Assembly: GCA_022843745.1 (NCBI GenBank)
Contig: JALHNB010000023.1
Span: 52,851 to 116,850, forward strand
Reading direction: 5' to 3'
DNA: 64,000 nt
DNA from: Anaerolineae bacterium
Lineage (GTDB): Bacteria > Chloroflexota > Anaerolineae > Aggregatilineales > Phototrophicaceae
In this document: in pieces, positions 35,114 through 44,403 of the stretch
Layout: each line of letters begins with the position of its first letter
Position numbering within the stretch: position 1 is the stretch's first letter
The notes under the pieces: model-generated
Databases searched by the model: none
The model's input: the letters and a program-made list of their open reading frames with translations, nothing else
Told to the model about the DNA's origin: nothing
Translations under genes and position numbers: made by a program

Positions 35114-36278
35114 CGATAAAAAACCAATATCGCTGCTTTTCATCGCTTTCCTGGGCTTCATTGCCATTGGGATACCCGGCGGTTTGCTGGGTGTCGCCTG
35201 GATCAATATTCAGGATACGTTTGGCCTTACGCTGGATTCAATCGGCATCGCGCTGGCTGGTTTCACCACAGGACGTTTGGTCACGACATTTTACAGTGGA
35301 CGTTTGCTGGCGCGGCTGGGCGGCGGAAGATTTCTGATGATCGGTGCGCTGCTGACCGCGCTAGGATTGCTCGGCTATGCGCTCACGCCTGCCTGGGCGC
35401 TTCTGGTGGTCGCCGCGTTCGTTTTTGGCCTGGGCAGTGGCGTGATTGACGCGGGCTTAAACACATTTGTGGCTGCGCATTACAACGCGGGACAGCTTAA
35501 TTGGCTGCACGCCTGTTTCGGAATTGGCCTGACACTGGGGCCAATCGTCATGAGAATTATCGTGATTGATCTGGAAATGTCGTGGCGTTGGGGGTATGGC
35601 GTAGCTGTGGTACTGCCGCTGATCGTCGCTGCTTGTTTCCTGGCGACTCTTAACCAATGGGAATTAGGCTCCAAAAACGATACTGAAAATCGCCGGGATT
35701 CGCATATTGGCGAAACGCTGCGTCTGCCAGTTGTTTGGCTAGGGATGCTGATGTTCTTCGTCTATGGCGGTGTTGAAGTCGGTGGTGGGCAGCTCACCAA
35801 CAGCCTGTTTGTCGAAGGTCGTCAGGTCGATCCGGCTACATCGGTCACATGGATTAGCCTGTATTGGGCGAGTTTCACACTGGGGCGCATGTTAGTCGGT
35901 ATCCTGATTAATCGAATCCAGCCGCGCACAGTGGTACGCCTGGGTATGTTGGCGGCGATTGTCGGCAGTGCTATGATCTGGCTGCATACGAGTGATATTT
36001 TCAGTTTTATCGGTTTGGCTTTGCTTGGTTTTGCACTTGCACCCCAGTTCCCGACACTGATCGCCGAAACGCCGGGTCAGGTTGGCACTGCCCATACCGC
36101 CAAGGTGATCGGATTTCAGATTGGTGCTGCGGGTGTCGGAGCAACAATCCTGACTGGATTGGCGGGCGTGCTGGCAGAAAAATTGAGCCTGGAAGTGATC
36201 GGCCCCTATTTACTGATCGTATCCGCAATCCTGTTCTTGCTCAATGAAGTGCGACTTCGAGTAACCAAAGCCAAATAA
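35097..36278 (+). CDS. MFS transporter, first of three tandem paralogues
   Basis: 393 residues with about twelve helices. The MFS loop after helix 2 reads GFTTGRLVTTFYSGRLLARLGGGRFL. It shares with the next two proteins a block around LNWLHACFGIGLTLGP (about 140-155) and a second-half segment YWASFTLGRMLVGILINR. Fucose-permease-like carriers have a similar plan, but the substrate cannot be read from the sequence. It begins in the second copy of a 34-bp duplication, and no ribosome-binding site stronger than GAG is visible. Confidence 0.88.
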   Translation: MTNILPDKKPISLLFIAFLGFIAIGIPGGLLGVAWINIQDTFGLTLDSIGIALAGFTTGRLVTTFYSGRLLARLGGGRFLMIGALLTALGLLGYALTPAWALLVVAAFVFGLGSGVIDAGLNTFVAAHYNAGQLNWLHACFGIGLTLGPIVMRIIVIDLEMSWRWGYGVAVVLPLIVAACFLATLNQWELGSKNDTENRRDSHIGETLRLPVVWLGMLMFFVYGGVEVGGGQLTNSLFVEGRQVDPATSVTWISLYWASFTLGRMLVGILINRIQPRTVVRLGMLAAIVGSAMIWLHTSDIFSFIGLALLGFALAPQFPTLIAETPGQVGTAHTAKVIGFQIGAAGVGATILTGLAGVLAEKLSLEVIGPYLLIVSAILFLLNEVRLRVTKAK

Positions 36279-36284
36279 TCTAAT

Positions 36285-37490
36285 ATGCCAATAAAATCGA
36301 ATTCTTCTCGTCTGTTGATGATGGCTTTCGCTGCTTTCATCGTTATCAGTATGTCACCCAGCGCCCTGGGCGTGGCGTGGTTATCCATCCAACAGACATT
36401 CCAGGTGTCTCTTGAGAGTCTGGGCGTTTTACTGCTGGCGGTGACGGTTGGAAGACTCATCACCAGTCTGGCGAATGGTCGTATGATTGCTCACTTTGGG
36501 ACAGGCCTCCTGCTGCTCATGGGCAGTCTGGTGACGATGGCGGGGTTAGTGCTGATGGCCTGGTCGCCGACGTGGGACATGCTGCTTGTTGGCTCGTTTG
36601 TACGCGGGGCGGGTAATGCCATGATTGATGCCAGCCTGAACACATTCGTTGCCGCCCATTATAAGGCCAGTCGTATGAACTGGTTACACGCCTTTTCAGG
36701 AATCGGGCTGACACTAGGGCCGCTTTTGATGACGTTCGCGATTCATAATTCGGAATATTCCTGGCGGCTGGGTTATGCGTTAATGGCTGTCCCCTTGATC
36801 GCGCTGACTGTTGGATTTTTGTTCACCCTGCGCCAGTGGGACGTGCCTGTGACCATTGCAGATCAACAGTTCAAGCGCACGGATGTGGCTACAGCCCGCG
36901 AAACGCTTCAATTGCCTGTTGTCTGGCTGGGTATGCTGACATTTTTCTTTTATGCCGGGGCAGAGGTGGGCGCAGGCCAGTTGACCACCAATTTATTCAC
37001 CGAAGGCCGGAATATCAGCGCGGAAACGGTTGGCTACTGGATCACGTTTTATTGGGCAAGCTTTACCATTGGACGGTTCATTTTCGGCTGGGTTGTTGAC
37101 CGTATGGACGCACATCTGATGGTACGTTTGTGCTTGCTGGGCGCGTTGTTGGGTGCGGCACTGATCTGCTTAAATATCAGCCCCAGCATGAATTTCGTTG
37201 GGTTGGGGCTAATCGGTTTCATGCTTGCCCCGGTGTTCCCCACGATCATGTCGCAAACGCCGGGACGCACAGGCCTCCGCCATGCCGCTAATGCAATCGG
37301 TTTTCAGGGCGCGATAGCCGGGATGGGCGTTTCGATCCTGATCGCAATCGCTGGCTGGTTAGCTGAAGGCTATGGTGTTGAGGTCATTGATCTATGCCTT
37401 CTGGTCGGGGTACTGACCACATTTTTGCTCCACGAAATCATCCTGTTTCGCGAATCACGACAACTCACGCTCCAGATGGAGACAAAATGA
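36285..37490 (+). CDS. MFS transporter, second tandem paralogue
   Basis: 401 residues, about twelve helices. Shares MNWLHAFSGIGLTLGP and YWASFTIGRFIFGWVVDRM with its neighbours. It begins 6 nt after the first paralogue and its stop overlaps the start of the third (ATGA at 37487-37490). The high similarity in key loops but different loop lengths suggests an old local duplication followed by divergence. Confidence 0.88.
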   Translation: MPIKSNSSRLLMMAFAAFIVISMSPSALGVAWLSIQQTFQVSLESLGVLLLAVTVGRLITSLANGRMIAHFGTGLLLLMGSLVTMAGLVLMAWSPTWDMLLVGSFVRGAGNAMIDASLNTFVAAHYKASRMNWLHAFSGIGLTLGPLLMTFAIHNSEYSWRLGYALMAVPLIALTVGFLFTLRQWDVPVTIADQQFKRTDVATARETLQLPVVWLGMLTFFFYAGAEVGAGQLTTNLFTEGRNISAETVGYWITFYWASFTIGRFIFGWVVDRMDAHLMVRLCLLGALLGAALICLNISPSMNFVGLGLIGFMLAPVFPTIMSQTPGRTGLRHAANAIGFQGAIAGMGVSILIAIAGWLAEGYGVEVIDLCLLVGVLTTFLLHEIILFRESRQLTLQMETK

Positions 37491-38692
37491 AAGCGAAATC
37501 CGGCCCTCGTAACCTGCTGCTGATCTCCTTTTTTACATTCGCGGCCTATGGAATCCCCCAATCGCTCCTGGGCATCTCCTGGATTTACATGCAGGATACC
37601 TATCACGTTCGGCTGGACGCGATAGGCGTTTTACTCGGTGTCGCCACGATTGGTCGCCTGATTGCCACTTTCACCAGCGGCAAGATTATCGGTAGGATAG
37701 GTGTCGGGCGTTTCATGTTCGTGGGCAGCCTGCTTTCGATTGTCGGAATGTTCGGCTATGCGTTTTTGCAATCGTGGGAACTGCTGCTGGTCGCGCAGTT
37801 TATATGGGGCGTGGCGGCTGTCGCCATCAATAACGGCATCAATATTTTTGCTGCCGCCAATTATGGCCCCAGCCGTATGAACTGGCTCCACGCCACCTTC
37901 AGCCTCGGCTCAACGATTGCGCCGACGCTGTTTACGTTTATTGTCTTCGACCTGGGGCAGTCATGGCAGTGGTGCTATATCGTCCTTATCGTGATCCAGG
38001 TCATCATTACGATATTGATCGGCTTGAATCTGCCGCGCTGGGAAATTGACCCGGAAGCGCTGGCGGCGCGACAACAGCCTGCCGAGCGCATCCAGATGCG
38101 TGATACGCTGTATTTGCCGCTTATCTGGTTGGTGATGGGCATGTTCTTTATGCACTCCGGTATCCAGTTGAGTGCTGGTCAACTGACGAGCACTCTGTTT
38201 ATCGAAGGGCGCGGCATTGATCCGATCATTGCCGCGAGGTGGATCACCGTTTATTGGGGAAGCCTGGCTGTTGGACGCATCGTGACCGGGTTCATTGTGG
38301 ATCGTCTCGGCGGCAGGCTGCTGTTACGAATTGCTACATTCTTAATTCTCGTTGGTGCATTCATGCTCTGGTGGAACATCACTGATCTGTTCAGCTTTGT
38401 CGGTCTGGCGTTGATGGGGTTGGGTATCGCGCCGCTTGCGCCGACACTGGTTTCGGCGACGGTGGAGCGCTTCGGTAAACGGCATACGCCGAATGCGATT
38501 GGCTTTCAATTTGCGGCGGGTGCGATTGGCGGGGCGTTAATCCCCGGCCTTGGTGCGGCGCTGGGAGAGCACGTAGGACTGGATACGATAGGCACGTTTT
38601 TGGTGATCGTCGCGTTGGTGACGTTTGTGATACACGAGGCACTGATTTTGCGCGAACGTCGAGAGCTTGTGCCGCAGTTTGACCACGTTTGA
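37487..38692 (+). CDS. MFS transporter, third tandem paralogue
   Basis: 401 residues from the ATG at 37487, chosen because it overlaps the upstream stop and a longer frame to 37394 would lie inside the previous gene. About twelve helices. Shares MNWLHATFSLGSTIAP and YWGSLAVGRIVTGFIVDRL with the other two, but is the most divergent: GIGLT is replaced by SLGST. It ends just before a palindromic element. Confidence 0.87.
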   Translation: MKAKSGPRNLLLISFFTFAAYGIPQSLLGISWIYMQDTYHVRLDAIGVLLGVATIGRLIATFTSGKIIGRIGVGRFMFVGSLLSIVGMFGYAFLQSWELLLVAQFIWGVAAVAINNGINIFAAANYGPSRMNWLHATFSLGSTIAPTLFTFIVFDLGQSWQWCYIVLIVIQVIITILIGLNLPRWEIDPEALAARQQPAERIQMRDTLYLPLIWLVMGMFFMHSGIQLSAGQLTSTLFIEGRGIDPIIAARWITVYWGSLAVGRIVTGFIVDRLGGRLLLRIATFLILVGAFMLWWNITDLFSFVGLALMGLGIAPLAPTLVSATVERFGKRHTPNAIGFQFAAGAIGGALIPGLGAALGEHVGLDTIGTFLVIVALVTFVIHEALILRERRELVPQFDHV

Positions 38693-38714
38693 TTTGGGGT
38701 CGGCGCACATCACC

Positions 38715-38734
38715 GGGCATGATTCATCATGCCC
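38715..38734. repeat. Palindromic intergenic element, copy 6 (variant)
   Basis: GGGCATGATTCATCATGCCC, a hairpin with an 8-9-bp stem, followed by CTACGAA as in copy 8. It lies between the convergent MFS and ATP-grasp genes. No T-tract. Confidence 0.75.
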
Positions 38735-38763
38735 CTACGAAAACCATTCGGTTGGATCGTTAT

Positions 38764-39753
38764 TTATTCCTTTGGCAATCGTTCCGCCGCGAAACTTACG
38801 ATTCTGCCGAGCATTTGCGCGTAGTCAACACCCACCGAAAGCAAAGCGCGTAAGTAATTGCTGACTTCGGAAATGTCGGCGTTGACGTTGGGGTCGATCA
38901 GATAGGCTTGATCGCCGCGCACACGCACATCTATTCCGCCATAATCGCGCATATCCAAAAGTTTAAACGCTGCAACGCACGATTTCTCAATTTGCTTGCG
39001 TATGTGTGGCTCGACTTTCGCCGGAGCGTCAATGCGCATCGGCGTACTCAATTCGTCATCTGCCCACTTGGTGATGAAGCTTTTGAGGCGTTCGTGATGG
39101 TCTTCGTTATCAAACCGGATGCTCAACAGTGGCAAAACTTCAACCTGATCGCCATTTCCCCACATGCTGACGCGATATTCGATGCCGTCAATGAAATCCT
39201 CGACCAGCGCCGGCTGATTCCATTTTTCGTTGACGAGCTTGATTTGCTGCTCAAGCTGCTCTGGCTTATCGACCACTGAGTCGCGGCTGATGCCGAACGA
39301 GCCATGCTGCCGCACAGGTTTGACAATCGCCGGGAAATGCTGCCAATCCTCCGGTGCTCTGTCCTCGCAGACTGCCCAGTCCGGCGTGAGGATGCCATGC
39401 TGCCGCAGGATTGTCTTGACATGCGCTTTGTCAAAACTGTCCATAATCGCTTTATCGCTTGCGCCTGTAAAGGCGAATCCGAGTTCCTCAAAAAGCTGCG
39501 TAATCGGGTCGTAGCCCGTCGGATCGTCCAGATAGCCATCGCAGTAATTGAAAATCAGCGTCGTGCGGCGATCAAGCGACAGCAGCGCATCGCGTATATC
39601 ATCGCCAACGCGCAGCACATCAACTTCAAAACCTGCCTGGGCGATGGCATCGTAAGCCGCCTGGATACTGGTATCCGTAGCGACGGTAGTGAGTAGCGAC
39701 GGATCGACGTTAAACGGGCGATAAGCGATGAGGACTTTGAAGTTTGCGGACAT
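38764..39753 (-). CDS. ATP-grasp protein related to D-alanine-D-alanine ligase
   Basis: 329 residues. The pre-ATP-grasp part covers about 1-100. HFPAIVKPVRQHGSFGIS near 144-161 is the ATP-binding glycine loop region with its lysine, PALVEDFIDGIEYRVSMWG near 190-208 is the hinge, and GGIDVRVRGDQAYLIDPNVNADIS near 280-303 supplies the Mg-binding acidic and Asn residues. It probably ligates a carboxylate to an amine. It need not make D-Ala-D-Ala, since such stand-alone relatives often act on other amino acids or peptides. Single gene, 49 nt from the CutC gene on the same strand. Confidence 0.82.
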   Translation of the reverse strand: MSANFKVLIAYRPFNVDPSLLTTVATDTSIQAAYDAIAQAGFEVDVLRVGDDIRDALLSLDRRTTLIFNYCDGYLDDPTGYDPITQLFEELGFAFTGASDKAIMDSFDKAHVKTILRQHGILTPDWAVCEDRAPEDWQHFPAIVKPVRQHGSFGISRDSVVDKPEQLEQQIKLVNEKWNQPALVEDFIDGIEYRVSMWGNGDQVEVLPLLSIRFDNEDHHERLKSFITKWADDELSTPMRIDAPAKVEPHIRKQIEKSCVAAFKLLDMRDYGGIDVRVRGDQAYLIDPNVNADISEVSNYLRALLSVGVDYAQMLGRIVSFAAERLPKE

Positions 39754-39802
39754 TTTGAACGGAAATCCATGAATGAAAGCGTTGATTCATTATAGCGATT
39801 TG

Positions 39803-40474
39803 TCACGCATTATCGAGGATTTCGCGGAGGCGTTTGACTTTTTCGACATTGACCACCTCGTCGATTTTTGCGGCGCTGCCAAAGTGATATTCCGGTGCGC
39901 GGACATACCTGGCAAATTCGGTCAGATTTTCGGCTTTCAGGCTGCCAGCGGCGACAAAGCGAAAATATTGACCATAATTTTGAACCCATTGGCGCAGCGA
40001 TTCACGGCCTTCCCAGGCAGTTGGCGCAGGGCCGGAGGTCAAAATACGTGGTACGATGCCGATCAGTGCGTGGACTCCTGCTTCAGCATCGCGGCTTTCA
40101 TCCAATGCGCGGTGAAACGTGACAGGTAATTTTCCGGCAGCCTGGACGACTTTTCGCGTTGTGGGAATATCAACAGACTTATCAGCCGTGAGTGCGCCAA
40201 AAACCAACCCGGTAATGCCAATTTGCGCGATGCTCTGCGTTTGCTCTAAAATCACGCTGATCTCGTCCGGTGTATAGACAAAATCGCGGGCGTGTGGGCG
40301 CACGATGACATGCAGGTCGATTTTGACGGCATCGCGTATCTGGCGCACCAATTCGAGCGAAGGAGTCAGACCGCCGACGGAAAGATCGTGGGAGATTTCA
40401 ACGCTGTCCGCGCCGCCTGCCTGCGCGTGAATGGCATCTTCGAGTGTTGTAATGGCGATTTCGAGTTTGGACAT
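39803..40474 (-). CDS. cutC: CutC-family protein
   Basis: 223 residues from the ATG at 40474 (MSKLEIAITTLEDAIHAQAG), preferred over 40492 because the family begins here. CutC TIM-barrel hallmarks: VEISHDLSVGGLTPSL near 24-39, HVIVRPHARDFVYTPDEI near 55-72, and a GLVFGALTADKSVDI block near 89-103. CutC was first linked to copper tolerance; its true activity is uncertain. It is divergent from the M81 peptidase gene across a 67-nt gap. Confidence 0.88.
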   Translation of the reverse strand: MSKLEIAITTLEDAIHAQAGGADSVEISHDLSVGGLTPSLELVRQIRDAVKIDLHVIVRPHARDFVYTPDEISVILEQTQSIAQIGITGLVFGALTADKSVDIPTTRKVVQAAGKLPVTFHRALDESRDAEAGVHALIGIVPRILTSGPAPTAWEGRESLRQWVQNYGQYFRFVAAGSLKAENLTEFARYVRAPEYHFGSAAKIDEVVNVEKVKRLREILDNA

Positions 40475-40483
40475 TTTTGTTAT

Positions 40484-40509
40484 TTGAACCACAGAGGCAC
40501 AGAGAGTCC
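40484..40509. repeat. ACAGAG-type short repeat, copy A
   Basis: TTGAACCACAGAGGCACAGA, continuing GAGTCC. It matches the repeats at 47594 and 50409. It lies in the short gap between CutC and the M81 peptidase gene. Confidence 0.7.
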
Positions 40510-40541
40510 AGAATAGAAAGTATATCGAAAGGGACGAAGTG

Positions 40542-41948
40542 ATGCGAATTGCGATTGGCGGGATTGCGACGGAAAGCTGTACATTTTCACCACTGCCGAC
40601 GCGCTACGGCGATTTTCGGATTCAGCATGGCGAGGATTTGCTGGGAAGCTATGCGTTTCTACCAAAATATGAGGCTGAATATTTACCGACGGTACGTGCC
40701 AGAGCGCTCCCCGGCGGCTCTATAGAGATGAGCGCCTACCAACAGATCAAAACTGAATTTCTGGAACTTCTACGCGGGCTGCTTCCGCTTGACGGCCTGT
40801 ATCTCGACATGCACGGCGCGATGAATGTGCGCGGTATGGATGATGCTGAGGGGGATTGGATCGCGGCGGCGCGTGAAGTCGTCGGCGCGGATTGCCTGAT
40901 CTCCGCCAGCTTTGATCTTCATGCCAATATCTCGGAGCGCGAAGTCGATTTGCTGGATATGCTGACGACCTTCCGCACCGCGCCGCATATTGATGTGGTC
41001 GAAACGCAGGAAAAGGCGCTGTCGATGCTGGTACATTCGCTGGGTGAAAAGATTCGCCCGTACAAAGTCTGGATTCCGATTCCCGTCGTTTTGCCCGGTG
41101 AAAAAACCAGCACTGAATGGGAGCCGGGACTAAGTATTTATGAATCGTTGAAAGAAATTGACCCTGTGCCGGGGGTGATGGATGCTTCGATTTTCGTCGG
41201 TTATGTGTGGGCAGACGAGCCACGCGCCCATGCGACGATCACGTTCGTCGGGACAGATCGCGCTGTGATCGAGCGTGAGGCGGCAAAATTGGCGCAAAAA
41301 TATTGGGGTATCCGCGATGATTTCCGCTTTGGCGTTCAGGATGGCTCGATTGACGAGTGCATTGGTTGGGCGTTAGAAGCGCCGGAACGCCCGGTCATTA
41401 TCAGTGACTCCGGCGATAACCCGACGGCGGGCGGAGTCGGTGATTTGCCGCTGTTTTTGGAGCGCTTATTGGCACTCAATGTGCCGGATGCAATCGTTGC
41501 CAGTATTGCGGATTCCGAAGCGACGGAAACCTGTTATAAAGCGGGTATCGGTGCGGAAGTTCAGGTGACGCTCGGCGGCAAGCTCGATACGATTCACGCC
41601 AAGCCGCTTCCTGTCACCGGGCGAGTCAAGTTTTTGCTTCAGACGGATGATGTCAATGATCGGCAGCTTGTATTAGAAATTGGCGGTGTCCAGGTGATTG
41701 TGACGCAGCGGCGCAGACCCTATCACTATATTGCCGATTTCCAACGTCTGGGGATCGAGCCGAACGACCACAAAATTGTCGTCGTCAAAGTGGGCTATCT
41801 CGTGCCGGAACTCAAAGCGGCGGCGGCACGTGCGTTTATTGCACTCAGTCCCGGCGCTGTCGATCAGGCGATTGAGCGACTGCCATTCCAACGCATCCAG
41901 CGCCCGATGTATCCGCTGGATAAAGACTTGGTTTGGAAGCCCGTGTAA
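40542..41948 (+). CDS. M81-family metallopeptidase, microcystinase C (MlrC)-like
   Basis: 468 residues from the ATG at 40542 (a GTG precedes it). The N-terminal domain shows the family metal-site segments DMHGAM (89-94) and SFDLHANIS (123-131), and TAPHID (147-152); ISDSGDNPTAGGVGD near 287-301 opens the second domain. MlrC hydrolyses the linear peptide products of microcystin breakdown, but most relatives have no known substrate. AAGGGACGAAGTG before the start offers a plausible ribosome site. Confidence 0.9.
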   Translation: MRIAIGGIATESCTFSPLPTRYGDFRIQHGEDLLGSYAFLPKYEAEYLPTVRARALPGGSIEMSAYQQIKTEFLELLRGLLPLDGLYLDMHGAMNVRGMDDAEGDWIAAAREVVGADCLISASFDLHANISEREVDLLDMLTTFRTAPHIDVVETQEKALSMLVHSLGEKIRPYKVWIPIPVVLPGEKTSTEWEPGLSIYESLKEIDPVPGVMDASIFVGYVWADEPRAHATITFVGTDRAVIEREAAKLAQKYWGIRDDFRFGVQDGSIDECIGWALEAPERPVIISDSGDNPTAGGVGDLPLFLERLLALNVPDAIVASIADSEATETCYKAGIGAEVQVTLGGKLDTIHAKPLPVTGRVKFLLQTDDVNDRQLVLEIGGVQVIVTQRRRPYHYIADFQRLGIEPNDHKIVVVKVGYLVPELKAAAARAFIALSPGAVDQAIERLPFQRIQRPMYPLDKDLVWKPV

Positions 41949-41960
41949 ATTAAAATCATT

Positions 41961-41992
41961 GAAGGGTGAGAGAAATATGCCTCTCACCCTTC
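41961..41992 (+). terminator. Stem-loop after the M81 gene (possible terminator)
   Basis: Perfect 12-bp stem GAAGGGTGAGAG / CTCTCACCCTTC with an 8-nt loop, 12 nt after the M81 stop. It is strong but lacks a T-tract, so it may act as a 3' stabiliser instead. Confidence 0.5.
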
Positions 41993-42027
41993 AGCCCGTC
42001 ATAATATCAATAACGATGGATTCGATG

Positions 42028-42468
42028 ATGACCGATAACTGCCTTTTTTGTGGAATTGTAAATGACGATATTGAGGCCAGCCTGGTCTATGAAGATGAAT
42101 GGACGCTGGCATTTATGAATCTTCGCCAGGGGAATCCAGGCCATGTAATTGTGATTCCCAAAGAACATATCGAAACGATTGACGAGCTTGACCCGGAGCT
42201 GGCTTCAGTCCTTTTTCAAGCTGTTGTGAAGGTTGCGCAAGCGATTAAGCTGGCACTGAAGCCCGATGGAATGAATATCTGGCAGTCGAATGGCATTGCC
42301 GCAGGGCAGGAAATACCTCATATCCACTTCCATTTATTTCCGCGCGTACTCAATGACAATCGCGTTCGATTTTACACGCAACTACCAGCGTTGGCTGAAC
42401 GGCGCTACCTCAATGAGTTAGCGGAACAGATTCGTGTCGCGCTCGCAACATCCTATGATGTTCGCTAG
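42028..42468 (+). CDS. HIT-family hydrolase/transferase
   Basis: 146 residues from the ATG at 42028 (in-frame ATGs at 42016 and 42025 would add four and one residues). CLFCGIV at the N-terminus matches the HINT-type start. GHVIVIPKEHIETIDEL is the typical central segment, and HIHFHLFPR near 97-105 is the HxHxH triad that acts on the alpha-phosphate of nucleotides. HIT proteins hydrolyse AMP-lysine-type and other nucleotide conjugates. The last 4 nt overlap the convergent permease gene. Confidence 0.92.
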   Translation: MTDNCLFCGIVNDDIEASLVYEDEWTLAFMNLRQGNPGHVIVIPKEHIETIDELDPELASVLFQAVVKVAQAIKLALKPDGMNIWQSNGIAAGQEIPHIHFHLFPRVLNDNRVRFYTQLPALAERRYLNELAEQIRVALATSYDVR

Positions 42469-43322
42469 CCTTTAACGCCGGAAAGCGAAATGCCTTCGAC
42501 AAAATAGCGCTGTGCGAACATATAGATAATCAGCACAGGCAGCATGACCACCACCGCCGCCGCCATGACCAGCGGCCAATTGGTGCGGGTGAAGGCACTG
42601 GTGGAGGCGTTAAAGTACGCCAGGCCGAGTTCGAGTGTGCGCAAATGTTGTTCGCGGGCGATCAGCAGCGGCCAGAGCAGGTCTGTCCACGTCCCCATGA
42701 AGGCGAAAACGCCGAGCGTCGCCAGCGCCGGGCCGTTGAGTGGCAGGAATACCCGTGTGAAAATTGTCCATTCGCCAGCGCCGTCGATCCGCGCCGCGTC
42801 CTGATAATCGCGCGGGACACCGAGGAACGACTGCCGCAGCAAAAAGATGCCAAAGACGCTCGAAATGCCGGGGATAATCAGCCCATGATAGGTGTTGACC
42901 CAACCCAGGCCGAAAACCATGAGGAACAGCGGAATCAGCGTCACCTGGAACGGGATCATCATGGTCGCCAGATACAGCAGGAAAATTTTGTCGCGACCTA
43001 CAAAGTTCAAACGCGCGAAACCATAAGCCGCTGTCGAACACACCAATAGCTGTCCCGCTACAGTCAGAGAGGTGATGAAGAGCGTGTTCGCGAAATACTG
43101 CCCAAAGGGAACGAGTGTGAACAGGCGCGTGTAGTTCGAGAAATCCCACTCGTTGGGCGGGATGATGATTTGCGGCGGATAGGCGAACTCGCTCCCGGAG
43201 GGACGCAGGGACGTGGTGAGCATCCAGATAAAGGGGATGACCATCGTCAGCGTGACCAGAATCAGGATCGCGTATCCCAGAAGTCTGATGGGCGTATCGT
43301 ACCAGTGTTTTGCTCTAACCAT
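42465..43322 (-). CDS. Sugar ABC transporter permease, MalG family
   Basis: 285 residues, six helices. The conserved coupling segment YQDAARIDGAGEWTIFTRVFLPLNGPAL near 175-202 and the end VEGISLSGVKG are characteristic of MalG/UgpE-type permeases. It is the last gene of the operon binding protein, MalF-type permease, MalG-type permease. No ATPase is adjacent; such importers often share an MsmK/MalK-type ATPase encoded elsewhere. Confidence 0.92.
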   Translation of the reverse strand: MVRAKHWYDTPIRLLGYAILILVTLTMVIPFIWMLTTSLRPSGSEFAYPPQIIIPPNEWDFSNYTRLFTLVPFGQYFANTLFITSLTVAGQLLVCSTAAYGFARLNFVGRDKIFLLYLATMMIPFQVTLIPLFLMVFGLGWVNTYHGLIIPGISSVFGIFLLRQSFLGVPRDYQDAARIDGAGEWTIFTRVFLPLNGPALATLGVFAFMGTWTDLLWPLLIAREQHLRTLELGLAYFNASTSAFTRTNWPLVMAAAVVVMLPVLIIYMFAQRYFVEGISLSGVKG

Positions 43323-43334
43323 TTTGCCAAACTC

Positions 43335-44288
43335 CTAGAACATGGTTTCTTCGCCCTGGCGGCGGCGATACCAAACCTGAACAACGGTTAACGAGAAGAT
43401 CACGGCAAATAATACCCATGCCTGCGATGATGCCAGACCAAACTCGAATTCTTCAAAAGCGCGTTGATAGATGCGGAAGACCACCACATCCGTTGAGCCG
43501 CGCGGCCCGCCTTTGGTGATGACATACACCGATGAGAACACCTGGAGCGCACCAATCACGCCTGTAATCGCCAGGAAAAAAGTTGTCGGTGATAAGAGAG
43601 GGATCGTTATTCTTCGGAATGCCTGCCAGCGGGATGCGCCATCTATCGCGGCGGCCTCGTGTAATTCCTGCGGGATGGCTTGCAGTCCGGCTAACCAGAT
43701 AACCATGTTAAAGCCGAGACCTTTCCAGATGGAAATCATCACGACGGCTGGCATAGCGGTTAAGGGATCACCAAGCCAGTTCGCGGGCGGAAGGCCAAGC
43801 CCCTCTAACACATAATTCAGGATGCCGACTTGCGGATCGAGCAGCGTGATCCAGACCACCGAAACCGCTACCCAGGACGAGATGACGGGCATAAAAAAAA
43901 GCGTTCGGAAAATATAAACGCCTTTAAGATTCTGGTTCATCACCAGCGCCACGAGGAGGCTGATAACCATTCCGAGAGGCACTGAGAGCAGGGTGAAATA
44001 GATCGAATTCTTCATAGCGTTCCAGAAGCGGCGATCACCCAGCAGGAACTGATAATTTTCTGCGCCGATAAATGGTGCGTTCTGGAAATTTGGCCCACGC
44101 CAGTCTGTGAACGACAGATAGAGGCTGAAACCGAGCGGGATCACGAGAAAGACGATCAGATGAATAAAAGATGGCAGGATAAAGAGATAACCGACGCGCT
44201 CGTTGGAGCGACTCCAAAACCGCTGCCAGAAATTGGGCTTTTTTTGAACTGCCGTGAAAGGCCGGGGTTCGCCGCGCGCGTAAGCCAT
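43335..44288 (-). CDS. Sugar ABC transporter permease, MalF family
   Basis: 317 residues from the ATG at 44288, preceded by GGAGG at 10 nt; a frame to 44336 would overlap the palindrome region and lacks a ribosome site. Six helices, the first near 35-57. The coupling segment ELHEAAAIDGASRWQAFRRITIPLLSP near 208-234 is intact. It starts 74 nt after a palindromic element that follows the binding-protein gene. Confidence 0.92.
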   Translation of the reverse strand: MAYARGEPRPFTAVQKKPNFWQRFWSRSNERVGYLFILPSFIHLIVFLVIPLGFSLYLSFTDWRGPNFQNAPFIGAENYQFLLGDRRFWNAMKNSIYFTLLSVPLGMVISLLVALVMNQNLKGVYIFRTLFFMPVISSWVAVSVVWITLLDPQVGILNYVLEGLGLPPANWLGDPLTAMPAVVMISIWKGLGFNMVIWLAGLQAIPQELHEAAAIDGASRWQAFRRITIPLLSPTTFFLAITGVIGALQVFSSVYVITKGGPRGSTDVVVFRIYQRAFEEFEFGLASSQAWVLFAVIFSLTVVQVWYRRRQGEETMF

Positions 44289-44361
44289 ATGTGTATTGCC
44301 TCCGAGGGTTGGGTCAAATGGGGCGTAAACAATCACGCCCCGTTTTTGAAGCAGAATTTGT

Positions 44362-44389
44362 GTAGGGGCGCATCGCGATGCGCCCCTAC
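44362..44389. repeat. Palindromic intergenic element, copy 7
   Basis: Perfect 28-bp palindrome, left arm GTAGGGGCGCATCG. The inner 20 bp are identical to copy 1. It lies 15 nt after the sugar binding-protein stop and before the MalF-type gene, the same place where E. coli carries REP elements between malE and malF. No T-tract. Confidence 0.9.
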
Positions 44390-44403
44390 GAACAGTTCAA
44401 ATC

